Positions 8,590 through 16,174 of a stretch of 64,000 nucleotides of DNA are shown one piece after another. The notes below the pieces were generated by a model. It was not told the DNA's origin, did not search any database, and saw nothing but the letters and a program-made list of their open reading frames with translations. Source of the DNA: RXIX01 sp003989075 (GTDB taxonomy: Bacteria > Pseudomonadota > Gammaproteobacteria > Competibacterales > Competibacteraceae); assembly GCA_029780415.1 (NCBI GenBank), contig JAKOYN010000081.1, forward strand, positions 1-64,000, in the 5' to 3' direction. Each line of letters begins with the position of its first letter. Within the stretch, counting starts at the first letter, position 1. The position numbers and the translations under genes were made by a program.

Positions 8590-9171
8590 GTGAAAGCCCG
8601 CGATATCCCTAACCTGATTACTGGCCTGCGTATCCTGCTGGTCGCACCGTTTCTGTGGCTGCTGCTGCGGGAACAGTATGGCGCGGCCCTGATTCTGTTC
8701 GTCATTGCCGGCGTCTCCGATGCCCTTGATGGCTTCCTGGCCAAGTCATGCGGCTGGACCAGCGAGCTGGGCGGCATTCTCGACCCGATCGCTGACAAGC
8801 TGCTGCTGATGGGTGCGATGCTGGCCCTGGGCTGGCTGCACGAACTGCCGCGCTGGCTGGTGGCCCTGGTGATCCTGCGCGATGTCCTGATTCTCGGCGG
8901 CGCGCTGGGCTATCACCTGCTGGTCGAGCGCTTCCAGGCCGCACCGCTGCTGATCAGCAAGCTCAACACCCTGCTGCAATTGATTCTGGTCAGCGCGGTG
9001 ATCATCCATTACGGCCTGCTGCCACTGCCGGCCACGCTGATCGACGCGCTGATCGGCCTGACCGCGCTGACCACCGTCTGGAGTGGTGCGGCCTATGCCT
9101 GGTGCTGGGGCCAGCGGGCCTGGCGCCAAACCCATCCGCCCGTGCCTTCGCGAGACACCGATGAACGATGA
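8590..9171 (+). CDS. CDP-alcohol phosphatidyltransferase (PgsA-like)
   Basis: This 193-residue integral membrane enzyme belongs to the CDP-alcohol phosphatidyltransferase family, which joins a CDP-diacylglycerol-derived phosphatidyl group to an alcohol. The signature D-x2-DG-x2-A-(R)-x8/9-G-x3-D-x3-D is present from SDALDGFLAK through LGGILDPIADK at about residues 40-66. The residue after the alanine is Lys instead of the usual Arg. Four to five hydrophobic helices surround it. The GTG at 8590 gives the family's usual N-terminus (KARDIPNLITGLRI); longer frames add about 28 unsupported residues. The acceptor (glycerol phosphate or another alcohol) cannot be told from sequence. It overlaps the next gene by 11 bases. 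Confidence 0.85.
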   Translation: MKARDIPNLITGLRILLVAPFLWLLLREQYGAALILFVIAGVSDALDGFLAKSCGWTSELGGILDPIADKLLLMGAMLALGWLHELPRWLVALVILRDVLILGGALGYHLLVERFQAAPLLISKLNTLLQLILVSAVIIHYGLLPLPATLIDALIGLTALTTVWSGAAYAWCWGQRAWRQTHPPVPSRDTDER

Positions 9172-10276
9172 GCTGCCACTGTCCCTGGATAAGCCCGCCA
9201 CACCCGTCGCGCAGTTCCACGCCTTGCCACCGGCGCGCCTGCGCTTCTGGCTACTGGTCGCGGCCATCAGCGCTGGCCTGCTCTACCTGCTGGCGCCGGT
9301 GCTGACGCCGTTCCTGTTTGCCGCGCTGCTGGCCTATCTGGGTGATCCGCTGATCGACCGCCTGGAAACGCGGGGCTTTTCGCGCACCGGCGCGGTGGCC
9401 ACCGTGTTTGCTGCCATTCTGCTTGGCCTGCTGCTACTGGTGCTGCTGCTGATTCCGGCCCTTGCCTACCAGTTCAAGAGCCTGCTGCACCGCCTGCCGC
9501 AGTATCTGGAATGGTTCAACGCCAGCATCCTGCCCTGGCTGCGCGATACCCTGGGCGTTGACCCAGAGGTGTTCGAACTGGCCAGCCTGCGCGATAAGCT
9601 GCTCGAATACGCCCGGGAAATCGGCGATCTGGCCGGCGGCCTGCTCAAGTCCTTCCAGGCCTCATCGACGGCGATCATCGAATGGCTGGCCAATCTGGTC
9701 CTGGTGCCGGTGGCGACCTTCTACCTGCTGCGCGATTGGGATCTGCTGGTGGCACGGGTGCGCGATCTGCTGCCACGGCATATCGAACCGACGGTCAGCG
9801 CCCTGGCGCGCGAGTCCGATACGGTGATCGGCGCCTTCCTGCGCGGCCAACTGATTGTCATGGGCGCGCTGGGCATTCTCTACTCGGCAGGACTGGCGGC
9901 GATCGGGCTGCAATCCTCGCTGCTGATCGGCATGCTCGCCGGTCTGGTCAGCTTTGTCCCCTATCTGGGCCTGATCACCGGCATCCTGGTGGCCAGCATT
10001 GCCGCACTGCTGCAGTTCCAGAGCATCCTGAGCCTGATCCCGGTACTGATCGTATTCAGCGTCGGCCAGTTGATCAGCGACTTCCTGCTCACGCCGCGTC
10101 TGGTCGGTGACCGCATCGGCCTGCATCCGGTAGCCGTGCTGTTCGCGATGCTGGCCGGCGGCCACCTGTTCGGCTTCTTTGGCATCCTGCTGGCCCTGCC
10201 GGTCGCGGCGGTGATCGCGGTGTTGCTGCGCCACGGCCACGCCGAATACCTGAAGAGCAGCTTCTACAGTCACTGA
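9161..10276 (+). CDS. AI-2E family transporter (PerM-like)
   Basis: This 371-residue membrane protein is of the AI-2E/PerM type. It has a pair of hydrophobic helices near residues 25-60, a further helix at about 70-95, a soluble amphipathic segment with LPQYLEWFNA, and a C-terminal bundle containing SFVPYLGLITGILV and QLISDFLLTPRLVGDRIGLH-type conserved text. Family members export small molecules such as AI-2, or move Na+/H+; the substrate here is unknown. The ATG at 9161 lies within the end of the preceding phosphatidyltransferase gene, so the two are co-translated. The stop overlaps the convergent ACT-domain gene by 7 bases. No hda gene follows, although hda is a frequent neighbour in related genomes. 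Confidence 0.88.
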   Translation: MNDELPLSLDKPATPVAQFHALPPARLRFWLLVAAISAGLLYLLAPVLTPFLFAALLAYLGDPLIDRLETRGFSRTGAVATVFAAILLGLLLLVLLLIPALAYQFKSLLHRLPQYLEWFNASILPWLRDTLGVDPEVFELASLRDKLLEYAREIGDLAGGLLKSFQASSTAIIEWLANLVLVPVATFYLLRDWDLLVARVRDLLPRHIEPTVSALARESDTVIGAFLRGQLIVMGALGILYSAGLAAIGLQSSLLIGMLAGLVSFVPYLGLITGILVASIAALLQFQSILSLIPVLIVFSVGQLISDFLLTPRLVGDRIGLHPVAVLFAMLAGGHLFGFFGILLALPVAAVIAVLLRHGHAEYLKSSFYSH

Positions 10277-10725
10277 GCGGCGGCAGGAGCGCCCGGGTCG
10301 CCGTGGTACAACTCAGCGGCGCTCAACACCCGCAGACCGGCTGCCGTCACCAGACGCGCGGCAGCCGGTTGATCCGCTACGGCCATGCACCAGATCGCCC
10401 AGCAGCCCGGCTCACTGACAAAGCCATAGGCATCCACCACATTGATCTGATGGCGGGCGAGCACTTCCAGCAGGACATGCAGGCCGCCCGGCCGGTCTTC
10501 AATTGCTACCGCCAGCACCGGTTGCAGGGCTGCCGCAAAGCCCTGTTCCATCAGCACCCGCTGCGCCTGCTGCGGATCGCTGACCAGCAGCTTGGCCACC
10601 CCGTAATCACGGTGATCGGCGATGGTCATGGCCCGGATGTCGATGCCGGCATCGCGCAGAATGGCGGTGACCGCATTCAGCCGCCCCGGCCGGTTATCGA
10701 TGAATACGCTCAGTTGTTGCGCCAT
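10270..10725 (-). CDS. Tandem ACT-domain protein, PaaK partner
   Basis: This 151-residue cytosolic protein consists of two ACT domains, the first opening with QLSVFIDNRPGRLNAV (about 4-65) and the second with AVAIEDRPGGLHVLLE (about 73-140). ACT modules bind amino acids or related small effectors. Genes of this kind lie next to PaaK-type CoA ligases in many genomes, and the same pairing is seen here with an 18-base gap downstream of the ligase. It may be a regulatory partner sensing an aromatic amino acid or acid; this is inference. A GGAGG lies about 8 bases before the ATG on the minus strand. Confidence 0.85.
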   Translation of the reverse strand: MAQQLSVFIDNRPGRLNAVTAILRDAGIDIRAMTIADHRDYGVAKLLVSDPQQAQRVLMEQGFAAALQPVLAVAIEDRPGGLHVLLEVLARHQINVVDAYGFVSEPGCWAIWCMAVADQPAAARLVTAAGLRVLSAAELYHGDPGAPAAAQ

Positions 10726-10743
10726 GCCCTTATCCTCCGCGCT

Positions 10744-12054
10744 CTAAAACGCCGGCCGCAGGTCGATCACCCGGCGCGCCTTGCCCTCGGACACCGGCAG
10801 ACTGCCCGGCTCATGCAGTTCAACCGCCGGCTTGACCAGGATCGCTGCACGCAATTGCTCGGCGATGCGTTCGCGCAGATCGTCGAGGGTGCGTGGATCG
10901 CCGGTGAACAGCTTGGCGTAAATTTCGGTCTTGACCGCCAGGCGATCCAGCGAACCGCGCTTGTCGATCTGGATCAGGTAATTGGTACCCACCTCGGGCG
11001 TCTTCATCAGCACATCCTCAATCTGCGAGGGGAAGACGTTTACGCCGTTGATGATCAGCATGTCGTCACTGCGCCCGGTCAGGCGCGCCAAGCGGCGATG
11101 ACTGCGCCCGCAGGGACAATGGCCGCTGACCAGATGTGATAAATCGCGGGTGCGATAACGCAGCAGCGGCGTGGCCTGACGCTGCAGCGTGGTCAGGACA
11201 ATCTCGCCGGTTTCACCTTCGGCGCAGGGCTGCAGGCTGCGCGGGTCGATTACTTCCAGCACATAAGCGTCCTCCCACAGGTGCAGACCGGTCTTGTACT
11301 GGCACTCAAAAGCCACGCCGGGACCGTTCATCTCGCTCAGGCCATAAGAGTTATAAGCGTCGATGCCGAACAGCTGCTCGATCTTGCGGCGGGTCTCCTC
11401 GGAATGCGGTTCGGCACCGATAAACGCCTTGCGCAGCGCAAGCTGTTCACGGTCAACACCCTCGCTGGCCAATGCCGCATGCAGATGCAGCAGGTAACTG
11501 GGCGTCGCGTGCAGCACGGTCGTCTGGAAATTCTTCATCAACTGGACCTGGCGACTGGTATTGCCGGAGCTGGCCGGAATCACCAGCATGCCAACCCGCT
11601 CGGCGCCATAGTGCAAACCCAGCCCGCCGGTAAACAGACCGTAGTTGGTCATGTTCTGGAACACGTCGCGGGAGCCGGCGCCGGTCGCGACGATGCAGCG
11701 CGCCACCAGTTCGGTCCAGCCGTCGAGGTCCTGGCGGCTGTGATAAATCACCGTCGGCATGCCCGTTGTGCCGCTGGAAGTGTGCAGGCGCACCACCTGT
11801 TCGCGATCCACCGCCAGCAGCCCATCCGGATAGGCGGCGCGCAGATCGTCCTTGGTGGTATAGGGAATGTGGCGCAGATCGCGCAGCGCGCTGATGTCCT
11901 CGGGATGGCGCACACCGGCCTCGGCCAGGCGCCGCCGATAAAAGGGCGTGCGCAGCGCCCAGGCCACGGTCTGGCGCAAGCCCGCCAGTTGCACGCGCTC
12001 CAGCGCTTCCCGCGCCATGAATTCCACTGCCGGATTCCAGGCCGGTACCTTCAT
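10744..12054 (-). CDS. Phenylacetate-CoA ligase family protein
   Basis: This 436-residue adenylate-forming ligase is of the PaaK type, which activates phenylacetate or a related aryl acid to its CoA thioester with ATP. The family landmarks are the nucleotide-binding loop in LHTSSGTTGMPTV near residue 90, then AYNSYGLSEMNGPG, the LLRYRTRDL segment and a C-terminal lid domain starting around LTGRSDDMLIINGVN. Length matches PaaK (about 437). A GGAG lies about 9 bases before the ATG. No phenylacetate epoxidase (paaABCDE) or ring-cleavage genes are present, so the substrate is open: phenylacetate, indoleacetate or a benzoate-type acid. It forms a two-gene unit with the ACT protein. Confidence 0.9.
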   Translation of the reverse strand: MKVPAWNPAVEFMAREALERVQLAGLRQTVAWALRTPFYRRRLAEAGVRHPEDISALRDLRHIPYTTKDDLRAAYPDGLLAVDREQVVRLHTSSGTTGMPTVIYHSRQDLDGWTELVARCIVATGAGSRDVFQNMTNYGLFTGGLGLHYGAERVGMLVIPASSGNTSRQVQLMKNFQTTVLHATPSYLLHLHAALASEGVDREQLALRKAFIGAEPHSEETRRKIEQLFGIDAYNSYGLSEMNGPGVAFECQYKTGLHLWEDAYVLEVIDPRSLQPCAEGETGEIVLTTLQRQATPLLRYRTRDLSHLVSGHCPCGRSHRRLARLTGRSDDMLIINGVNVFPSQIEDVLMKTPEVGTNYLIQIDKRGSLDRLAVKTEIYAKLFTGDPRTLDDLRERIAEQLRAAILVKPAVELHEPGSLPVSEGKARRVIDLRPAF

Positions 12055-12137
12055 CGGTCTTCTCCGCGCGAAACCCCATCCCCAGGGACGGGGCAGCGGT
12101 CATGGGTCTGTATCGTTGATCGTTCTGGTTCTGGTTT

Positions 12138-12175
12138 GGGTGCGGCCCGGGCCCAGCGGGTCAGGCCACGCACCC
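12138..12175. promoter_or_regulatory. Inverted repeat in the PaaK/phytase-like divergent gap
   Basis: A perfect 7-bp inverted repeat, GGGTGCG (12138-12144) and CGCACCC (12169-12175), lies between two divergent genes, about 84 bases upstream of the ligase ATG and 61 bases upstream of the phytase-like ATG. It could be an operator or a leader hairpin. I could not place convincing -35/-10 boxes in this gap. Confidence 0.25.
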
Positions 12176-12236
12176 GGGGGCAAAATGGTACCATCGCCGC
12201 CCTGTTTCCGTTCACTGCCGCGCGTCTGGAGATCGC

Positions 12237-13235
12237 ATGCTTCGCCTGTTCCCCGCCCTGCTGTTGATCGTTCTGCTGCACACCGGCGCCTGTGCCGCTG
12301 ACGATCTCATCGCCACGCCGCTCACCCTGCACGAGCAGATCAAAACCGGCGCCAGCCATGCCGGCGTACGTCTGCTGGGCACGCTGCGCCTCAATCACGC
12401 CACGATCAACGGTCAGACCCTGTGCGGCCTGTCGGGACTGGCCTGGGACGAGAGCGCCGGTCTGCTCTATGCCCTGTCCGACCGGGGCGTGCTGTTTCAC
12501 CTGCGACCCGGCTTCGATGCCGATGGCATGCTGGACAGCCTGCAGGCGGTAGCCGCCTATCCGCTGCGCGATGAAGTCGATAAGCCCCTGCGCCCGCCGC
12601 TGAATGATTCGGAAGCGCTGGGCCTGGAACGGCGCGATGGCCAGCCTGCGACCCTGCTGGTGTCATTTGAAATCCGCCCGCGCGTGGTGCGTTATGACCG
12701 CAGCGGTCACTGGCTCGGCGAGCAGGATCTGCCCATGGCGCTACGCGATCTGCGTCAGTATCGCGATGCCAATCAGGCCCTGGAAGCGCTGGCCATCGAC
12801 CCGCGCTGGGGCTTCATCACCGGCACCGAGGCGCCGCGCCGCGACGATCCACCCGGCCAGGTACGCATTTTCACCCGCGACGGACTCTCCTGGCGTTATC
12901 CGCTCGGCAGCGCGCCCAACAGCGCCCTGGTGGACATGGTGGTGCTGGACGATGGCCGCCTGCTGACCCTGGAACGCGCCTTCACCGCGCCACTGCGCCC
13001 ACTGATCATCAGCCTGCGCCGCAGCCCGCTGCCTGCGCCCAGCACCGCCGGCACGCCACTCACGCCGCAGGATGTCGCCGTATTCGACAGCAGCCAGGGC
13101 TGGCTGCTGGACAATTTCGAGGGCCTGAGCCACTACCGTGAACAGCGCTTTTTCATGGTCAGCGACGACAACTGCAACAGCTGGCAAAACACGCTGCTGG
13201 TCCAGTTCGAGCTGCTGCCGGCAGCAGCGCGCTAA
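12237..13235 (+). CDS. Secreted phytase-like / esterase-like propeller protein
   Basis: This 332-residue protein has a clear signal peptide (hydrophobic core LFPALLLIVLLHTGACA, cleavage near residue 20), so it is periplasmic or secreted. The mature part carries features of the 'esterase-like activity of phytase' family (PF13449): LSGLAWDESAGLLYALSDRG near residue 65, NDSEALGLE near 123, an NQALEALAID segment, and NFEGLSHY...MVSDDN at the end. These fit a beta-propeller fold with acidic metal-binding positions. Family members are mostly uncharacterised and the name does not prove phosphatase activity. A GGAG lies 6 bases before the ATG. It is transcribed alone, divergent from the PaaK-type ligase. 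Confidence 0.75.
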   Translation: MLRLFPALLLIVLLHTGACAADDLIATPLTLHEQIKTGASHAGVRLLGTLRLNHATINGQTLCGLSGLAWDESAGLLYALSDRGVLFHLRPGFDADGMLDSLQAVAAYPLRDEVDKPLRPPLNDSEALGLERRDGQPATLLVSFEIRPRVVRYDRSGHWLGEQDLPMALRDLRQYRDANQALEALAIDPRWGFITGTEAPRRDDPPGQVRIFTRDGLSWRYPLGSAPNSALVDMVVLDDGRLLTLERAFTAPLRPLIISLRRSPLPAPSTAGTPLTPQDVAVFDSSQGWLLDNFEGLSHYREQRFFMVSDDNCNSWQNTLLVQFELLPAAAR

Positions 13236-13284
13236 GGCACGCCATCGAACAGAAACCGATGTTATGACACGGAGTTGCTGCATG

Positions 13285-13333
13285 CTGCGGCGCAGAATCG
13301 GTTGACAAGGTCCATGTCAGGCTTCAATATGCT
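13285..13333 (+). promoter_or_regulatory. Putative phaA promoter with candidate PhaR site
   Basis: A perfect TTGACA hexamer lies at 13302-13307. Seventeen bases later comes CAATAT (13325-13330), with the overlapping TATGCT at 13328-13333 as another weak -10 option. Seven bases before the -35 hexamer is CTGC-GGC-GCAG (13285-13295), which fits the CTGC-N3-GCAG palindrome that I recall for PhaR of Paracoccus. A further TGC-rich stretch (TTGCTGCATGCTGC) precedes it. A phaR gene is encoded 2.2 kb downstream. This is pattern recognition only; such short motifs are common in GC-rich DNA. Confidence 0.4.
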
Positions 13334-13393
13334 GCGCTTAAATTCAAAGGGGTTTTCCAGTTTGGCTGGATTGCCCTGCAAAAACCCGAAGTT

Positions 13394-13436
13394 GGCATCG
13401 CTACCCGCGCGGTCATGCATCGTCCCCAGCGATGCC
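13394..13436 (+). promoter_or_regulatory. Long-loop inverted repeat in the phaA leader
   Basis: GGCATCGCT (13394-13402) and AGCGATGCC (13428-13436) form a perfect 9-bp inverted repeat around a 25-base loop, inside the roughly 170-base leader between the putative phaA promoter and its ATG. No T-run follows, so it is not a standard terminator. It may be an operator or an mRNA structure. The remaining leader ends with a strong ribosome-binding site (CCGGAGGTTAACTCG before ATG). Confidence 0.35.
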
Positions 13437-13506
13437 GGGTATCTCTCCGAAACAGACCGTCCCAATAACACAAATTAATTCTTGAAACTATCCGGAGGTT
13501 AACTCG

Positions 13507-14688
13507 ATGGAAGACGTGGTTATCGTCGCCGCCGCCAGGACCGCAATCGGCAACTTCATGGGTTCGCTGTCAACCATTCCGGCCAATGTTTTCGGCGCCA
13601 AGGTCATTCAGAGCCTGCTGCAGAAAACCGGCGTCAAGCCCGAGCAAATCGATGAAGTCATCCTGGGACAGGTGCTGACCGCTGGCACGGGCCAGAACCC
13701 CGCCCGCACCGCCGCGCTGAATGCCGGTCTGCCCATCGAAGTACCCTGCCTGAATATCAACAAGGTCTGCGGCAGCGGCCTGAAAGCGGTGCATCTCGCC
13801 TATCAGTCGATCCGTGATGGGGATAATCGCATCGTCATCGCCGGTGGCCAGGAAAGCATGAGCCTGTCGCCGCACCTGCTGATGGGTTCGCGCCGCGGCA
13901 CCACCATGGGCGATGCCAAGCTGGTCGATTCGATGCTAAACGACGGTCTGCTGTGCGCCATCAACCATTACCACATGGGCATCACCACCGAGAACATCGC
14001 CGCGCAGTGGAACATCTCCCGTGAAGAGCAGGACGCCTTCGCCGCTGCATCCCAGAGCAAGGCTCTGGCTGCCATCCAGGCGGGCAACTTCAAGGACGAA
14101 ATCGTCCCGATCGAGATTCCACAGCGCAAGGGTCCCCCGGTCGCTTTCGACACTGATGAATTCCCCCGCGCCGGCACCACCGCCGAGGGTCTGGCCAAGC
14201 TGCGCCCGGCCTTCAAGCAGGACGGCAGCGTAACCGCCGGCAACGCCTCCGGCATCAACGACGGCGCCGCGATGGTCATGGTCATGGCGGCGAGCACCGC
14301 CCGCGAACTCGGCCTGAAGCCGATTGCGCGTATCGCCGCCTACGCCAAGGCCGGTGTCGACCCGAAAATCATGGGCACCGGCCCGATCCCCGCCTCGCGC
14401 GCCTGCCTGAAAAAGGCTGGCTGGAGCGTGGAACAGCTTGATCTGATCGAATCCAACGAGGCCTTTGCCGCACAGGCGATCGCGGTCAACCGCGAAATGG
14501 GCTGGGATACCAGCAAGGTCAACGTCAATGGCGGCGCCATTGCCCTGGGTCACCCGATCGGGGCCTCGGGCTGCCGCATCCTGGTGAGTCTGCTGCACGA
14601 AATGGTCCGTCGCGACGCCAAGAAGGGTCTGGCGACCCTGTGCATCGGTGGTGGTCAGGGCGTCGCCCTGGCTGTCGAGCGTGATTGA
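13507..14688 (+). CDS. phaA: Acetyl-CoA C-acetyltransferase (beta-ketothiolase)
   Basis: PhaA condenses two acetyl-CoA to acetoacetyl-CoA, the entry step of polyhydroxybutyrate synthesis, in the cytosol. The 393-residue length and all thiolase landmarks fit: the acyl-accepting Cys in NKVCGSGLKAV (about residue 89), the catalytic His in ALGHPIGASG (about 349), and the second Cys in LCIGGGQGVAL (about 379). The ATG is preceded by GGAGG at 8 bases. phaB follows after 30 bases with its own strong ribosome-binding site, so phaA-phaB form an operon that ends at the terminator after phaB. A separate role in acetoacetyl-CoA degradation is possible, but the context argues for PHA synthesis. Confidence 0.96.
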   Translation: MEDVVIVAAARTAIGNFMGSLSTIPANVFGAKVIQSLLQKTGVKPEQIDEVILGQVLTAGTGQNPARTAALNAGLPIEVPCLNINKVCGSGLKAVHLAYQSIRDGDNRIVIAGGQESMSLSPHLLMGSRRGTTMGDAKLVDSMLNDGLLCAINHYHMGITTENIAAQWNISREEQDAFAAASQSKALAAIQAGNFKDEIVPIEIPQRKGPPVAFDTDEFPRAGTTAEGLAKLRPAFKQDGSVTAGNASGINDGAAMVMVMAASTARELGLKPIARIAAYAKAGVDPKIMGTGPIPASRACLKKAGWSVEQLDLIESNEAFAAQAIAVNREMGWDTSKVNVNGGAIALGHPIGASGCRILVSLLHEMVRRDAKKGLATLCIGGGQGVALAVERD

Positions 14689-14718
14689 TCCATAACCATA
14701 AACCTAGGAGGGTTTGCT

Positions 14719-15462
14719 ATGTCCCGAGTTGCCGTTGTAACGGGTGGTATTGGTGGTCTGGGCACGGCGATGTGCAAGGCGCTGATCGAGCAGGGCCGCA
14801 AGGCCGTGGCTGTTGACTACAATGGCCTCAGCGCCGAGGCTGTGGACAAGTGGAAAGCGGCCCGCGCCGCCGAGGGTCTGGATATCCCCGTTTATCTGGC
14901 TGACGTGACCAGCTTTGAATCCTGCGCCGAAGTGTGCAAGAAGATCGAAGCGGAAGTCGGCCCGATTGAAATTCTGGTCAACAACGCCGGCATCACCCGT
15001 GATGCCATGTTCCACAAGATGAGCCCCGAGCAGTGGGACGCGGTCATCAAGACCAACCTGTACAGTCTCTTCAACATGACCAAGCAGGTCTATGAAGGCA
15101 TGACTGCGCGCGGTTGGGGCCGGATCGTCAACATCGCCTCGGTCAACGGCCTCAAGGGCCAGGCCGGCCAGAGCAACTACTCCGCGACCAAGGCTGCGGT
15201 TTATGGCTTCTGCAAGGCGCTGGCGCAGGAATGCGTCAAGAAGGGTGTGACGGTCAACTCGATCTCGCCGGGCTACATCGGCACCGAGATGGTGCGGGCG
15301 ATCCGTCCGGACGTGCTCGAAAAAGTCATCGCCGGCATCCCGGCCGCCCGCCTGGGTGAGCCTTCTGAAATTGCGCGCACGGTCGCCTTCCTGGCGGCTG
15401 AAGACGCGGGCTACATCACCGGTGAAGACATCACTGTCAACGGCGGTCTTTACTACCACTAA
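14719..15462 (+). CDS. phaB: Acetoacetyl-CoA reductase
   Basis: PhaB reduces acetoacetyl-CoA to (R)-3-hydroxybutyryl-CoA with NADPH, giving the monomer for PHB. The 247-residue short-chain dehydrogenase has the cofactor glycine motif VVTGGIGGLGTAM, the NNAG motif in ILVNNAGITRD, the catalytic Ser in VNIASVNG, and the Tyr/Lys pair in QSNYSATKAAV. The C-terminal GYIGTEMVRAI segment is typical of PhaB rather than of FabG. AGGAGGG lies about 8 bases before the ATG. The gene sits between phaA and phaR and is closed by an intrinsic terminator. Confidence 0.95.
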   Translation: MSRVAVVTGGIGGLGTAMCKALIEQGRKAVAVDYNGLSAEAVDKWKAARAAEGLDIPVYLADVTSFESCAEVCKKIEAEVGPIEILVNNAGITRDAMFHKMSPEQWDAVIKTNLYSLFNMTKQVYEGMTARGWGRIVNIASVNGLKGQAGQSNYSATKAAVYGFCKALAQECVKKGVTVNSISPGYIGTEMVRAIRPDVLEKVIAGIPAARLGEPSEIARTVAFLAAEDAGYITGEDITVNGGLYYH

Positions 15463-15472
15463 GCCCTAAAGC

Positions 15473-15511
15473 GCGCGGCGTCGCCGACCGGTGGCGCCGC
15501 GCCTTTGTTTA
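15473..15511 (+). terminator. Intrinsic terminator after phaB
   Basis: GCGCGGCG (15473-15480) pairs perfectly with CGCCGCGC (15495-15502), and the stem extends inward through wobble pairs to a short loop. The stem is followed by CTTTGTTTA. This is a convincing Rho-independent terminator for phaAB and implies that phaR has its own transcription start or depends on readthrough. Confidence 0.75.
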
Positions 15512-15520
15512 TAGCCTGCC

Positions 15521-16147
15521 ATGAGCGAACCGCGCATCATCAAGAAATACCCCAATCGCCGGCTCTACGATACGGCCATCAGCAGTTACATCACCCTCGA
15601 AGACGTCAAGCAGCTGGTGCTCGACCGCGCTGATTTCCATGTCATCGACGCCCGCACCAATACCGACATTACCCGGGGCATTCTGCTGCAGATCATCAGC
15701 GAGCAGGAAGAACAGGGTAATCCGATCTTCACCACGGAAGTGCTGGCGCACATCATTCGCTTCTATGGCGATACCCTGCAGGGCATGATGGGTAACTACC
15801 TGGAGAAGAGCCTGCAGGCTTTCGTTGATCAGCAGCATCTGTTCCGCGAACAGATGCGCACACTCATCGGCAAGAATCCGCTGGCGATGATGACCGAGCT
15901 GGTGGAGCACAACCTGTCGCTGTGGAAGAGCGTCAACGAGCATTTCCAGAAGCCCTACAACCCAGCCGATCCGGTCAGTGGCCTGTCGCTGCTGTCGCAG
16001 AACCTGGCGCAGGCGACCAGTCCGATCGAATCCGCAGCCAGGACCCCGGAAAAGTCTCCGGACAAGAGTCCGGAACCAGTACCCGCGGCCAGCAAACCGG
16101 GCCTGGTGGAACGGGAACGCAAGCCGCGCAAGCCGCGCGAATCCTAG
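15521..16147 (+). CDS. phaR: Polyhydroxyalkanoate synthesis repressor PhaR
   Basis: PhaR binds DNA and also PHA granules, so phasin genes are derepressed when polymer appears. The 208-residue protein opens with the family hallmark RIIKKYPNRRLYDTAIS, continues with the N-terminal DNA-binding region to about residue 65 (SYITLEDVKQLV, TDITRGILLQII), then the central PHB-accumulation regulatory repeat (EVLAHIIRFYGDTLQGMM). The last 50 residues are a Pro/Lys/Arg-rich low-complexity tail. It lies only 10 bases past the phaB terminator and faces phaC. A candidate binding palindrome lies upstream of phaA at 13285-13295. Confidence 0.95.
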   Translation: MSEPRIIKKYPNRRLYDTAISSYITLEDVKQLVLDRADFHVIDARTNTDITRGILLQIISEQEEQGNPIFTTEVLAHIIRFYGDTLQGMMGNYLEKSLQAFVDQQHLFREQMRTLIGKNPLAMMTELVEHNLSLWKSVNEHFQKPYNPADPVSGLSLLSQNLAQATSPIESAARTPEKSPDKSPEPVPAASKPGLVERERKPRKPRES

Positions 16148-16174
16148 GCCGGTGGCCCACCTGGGCCAATCGCC

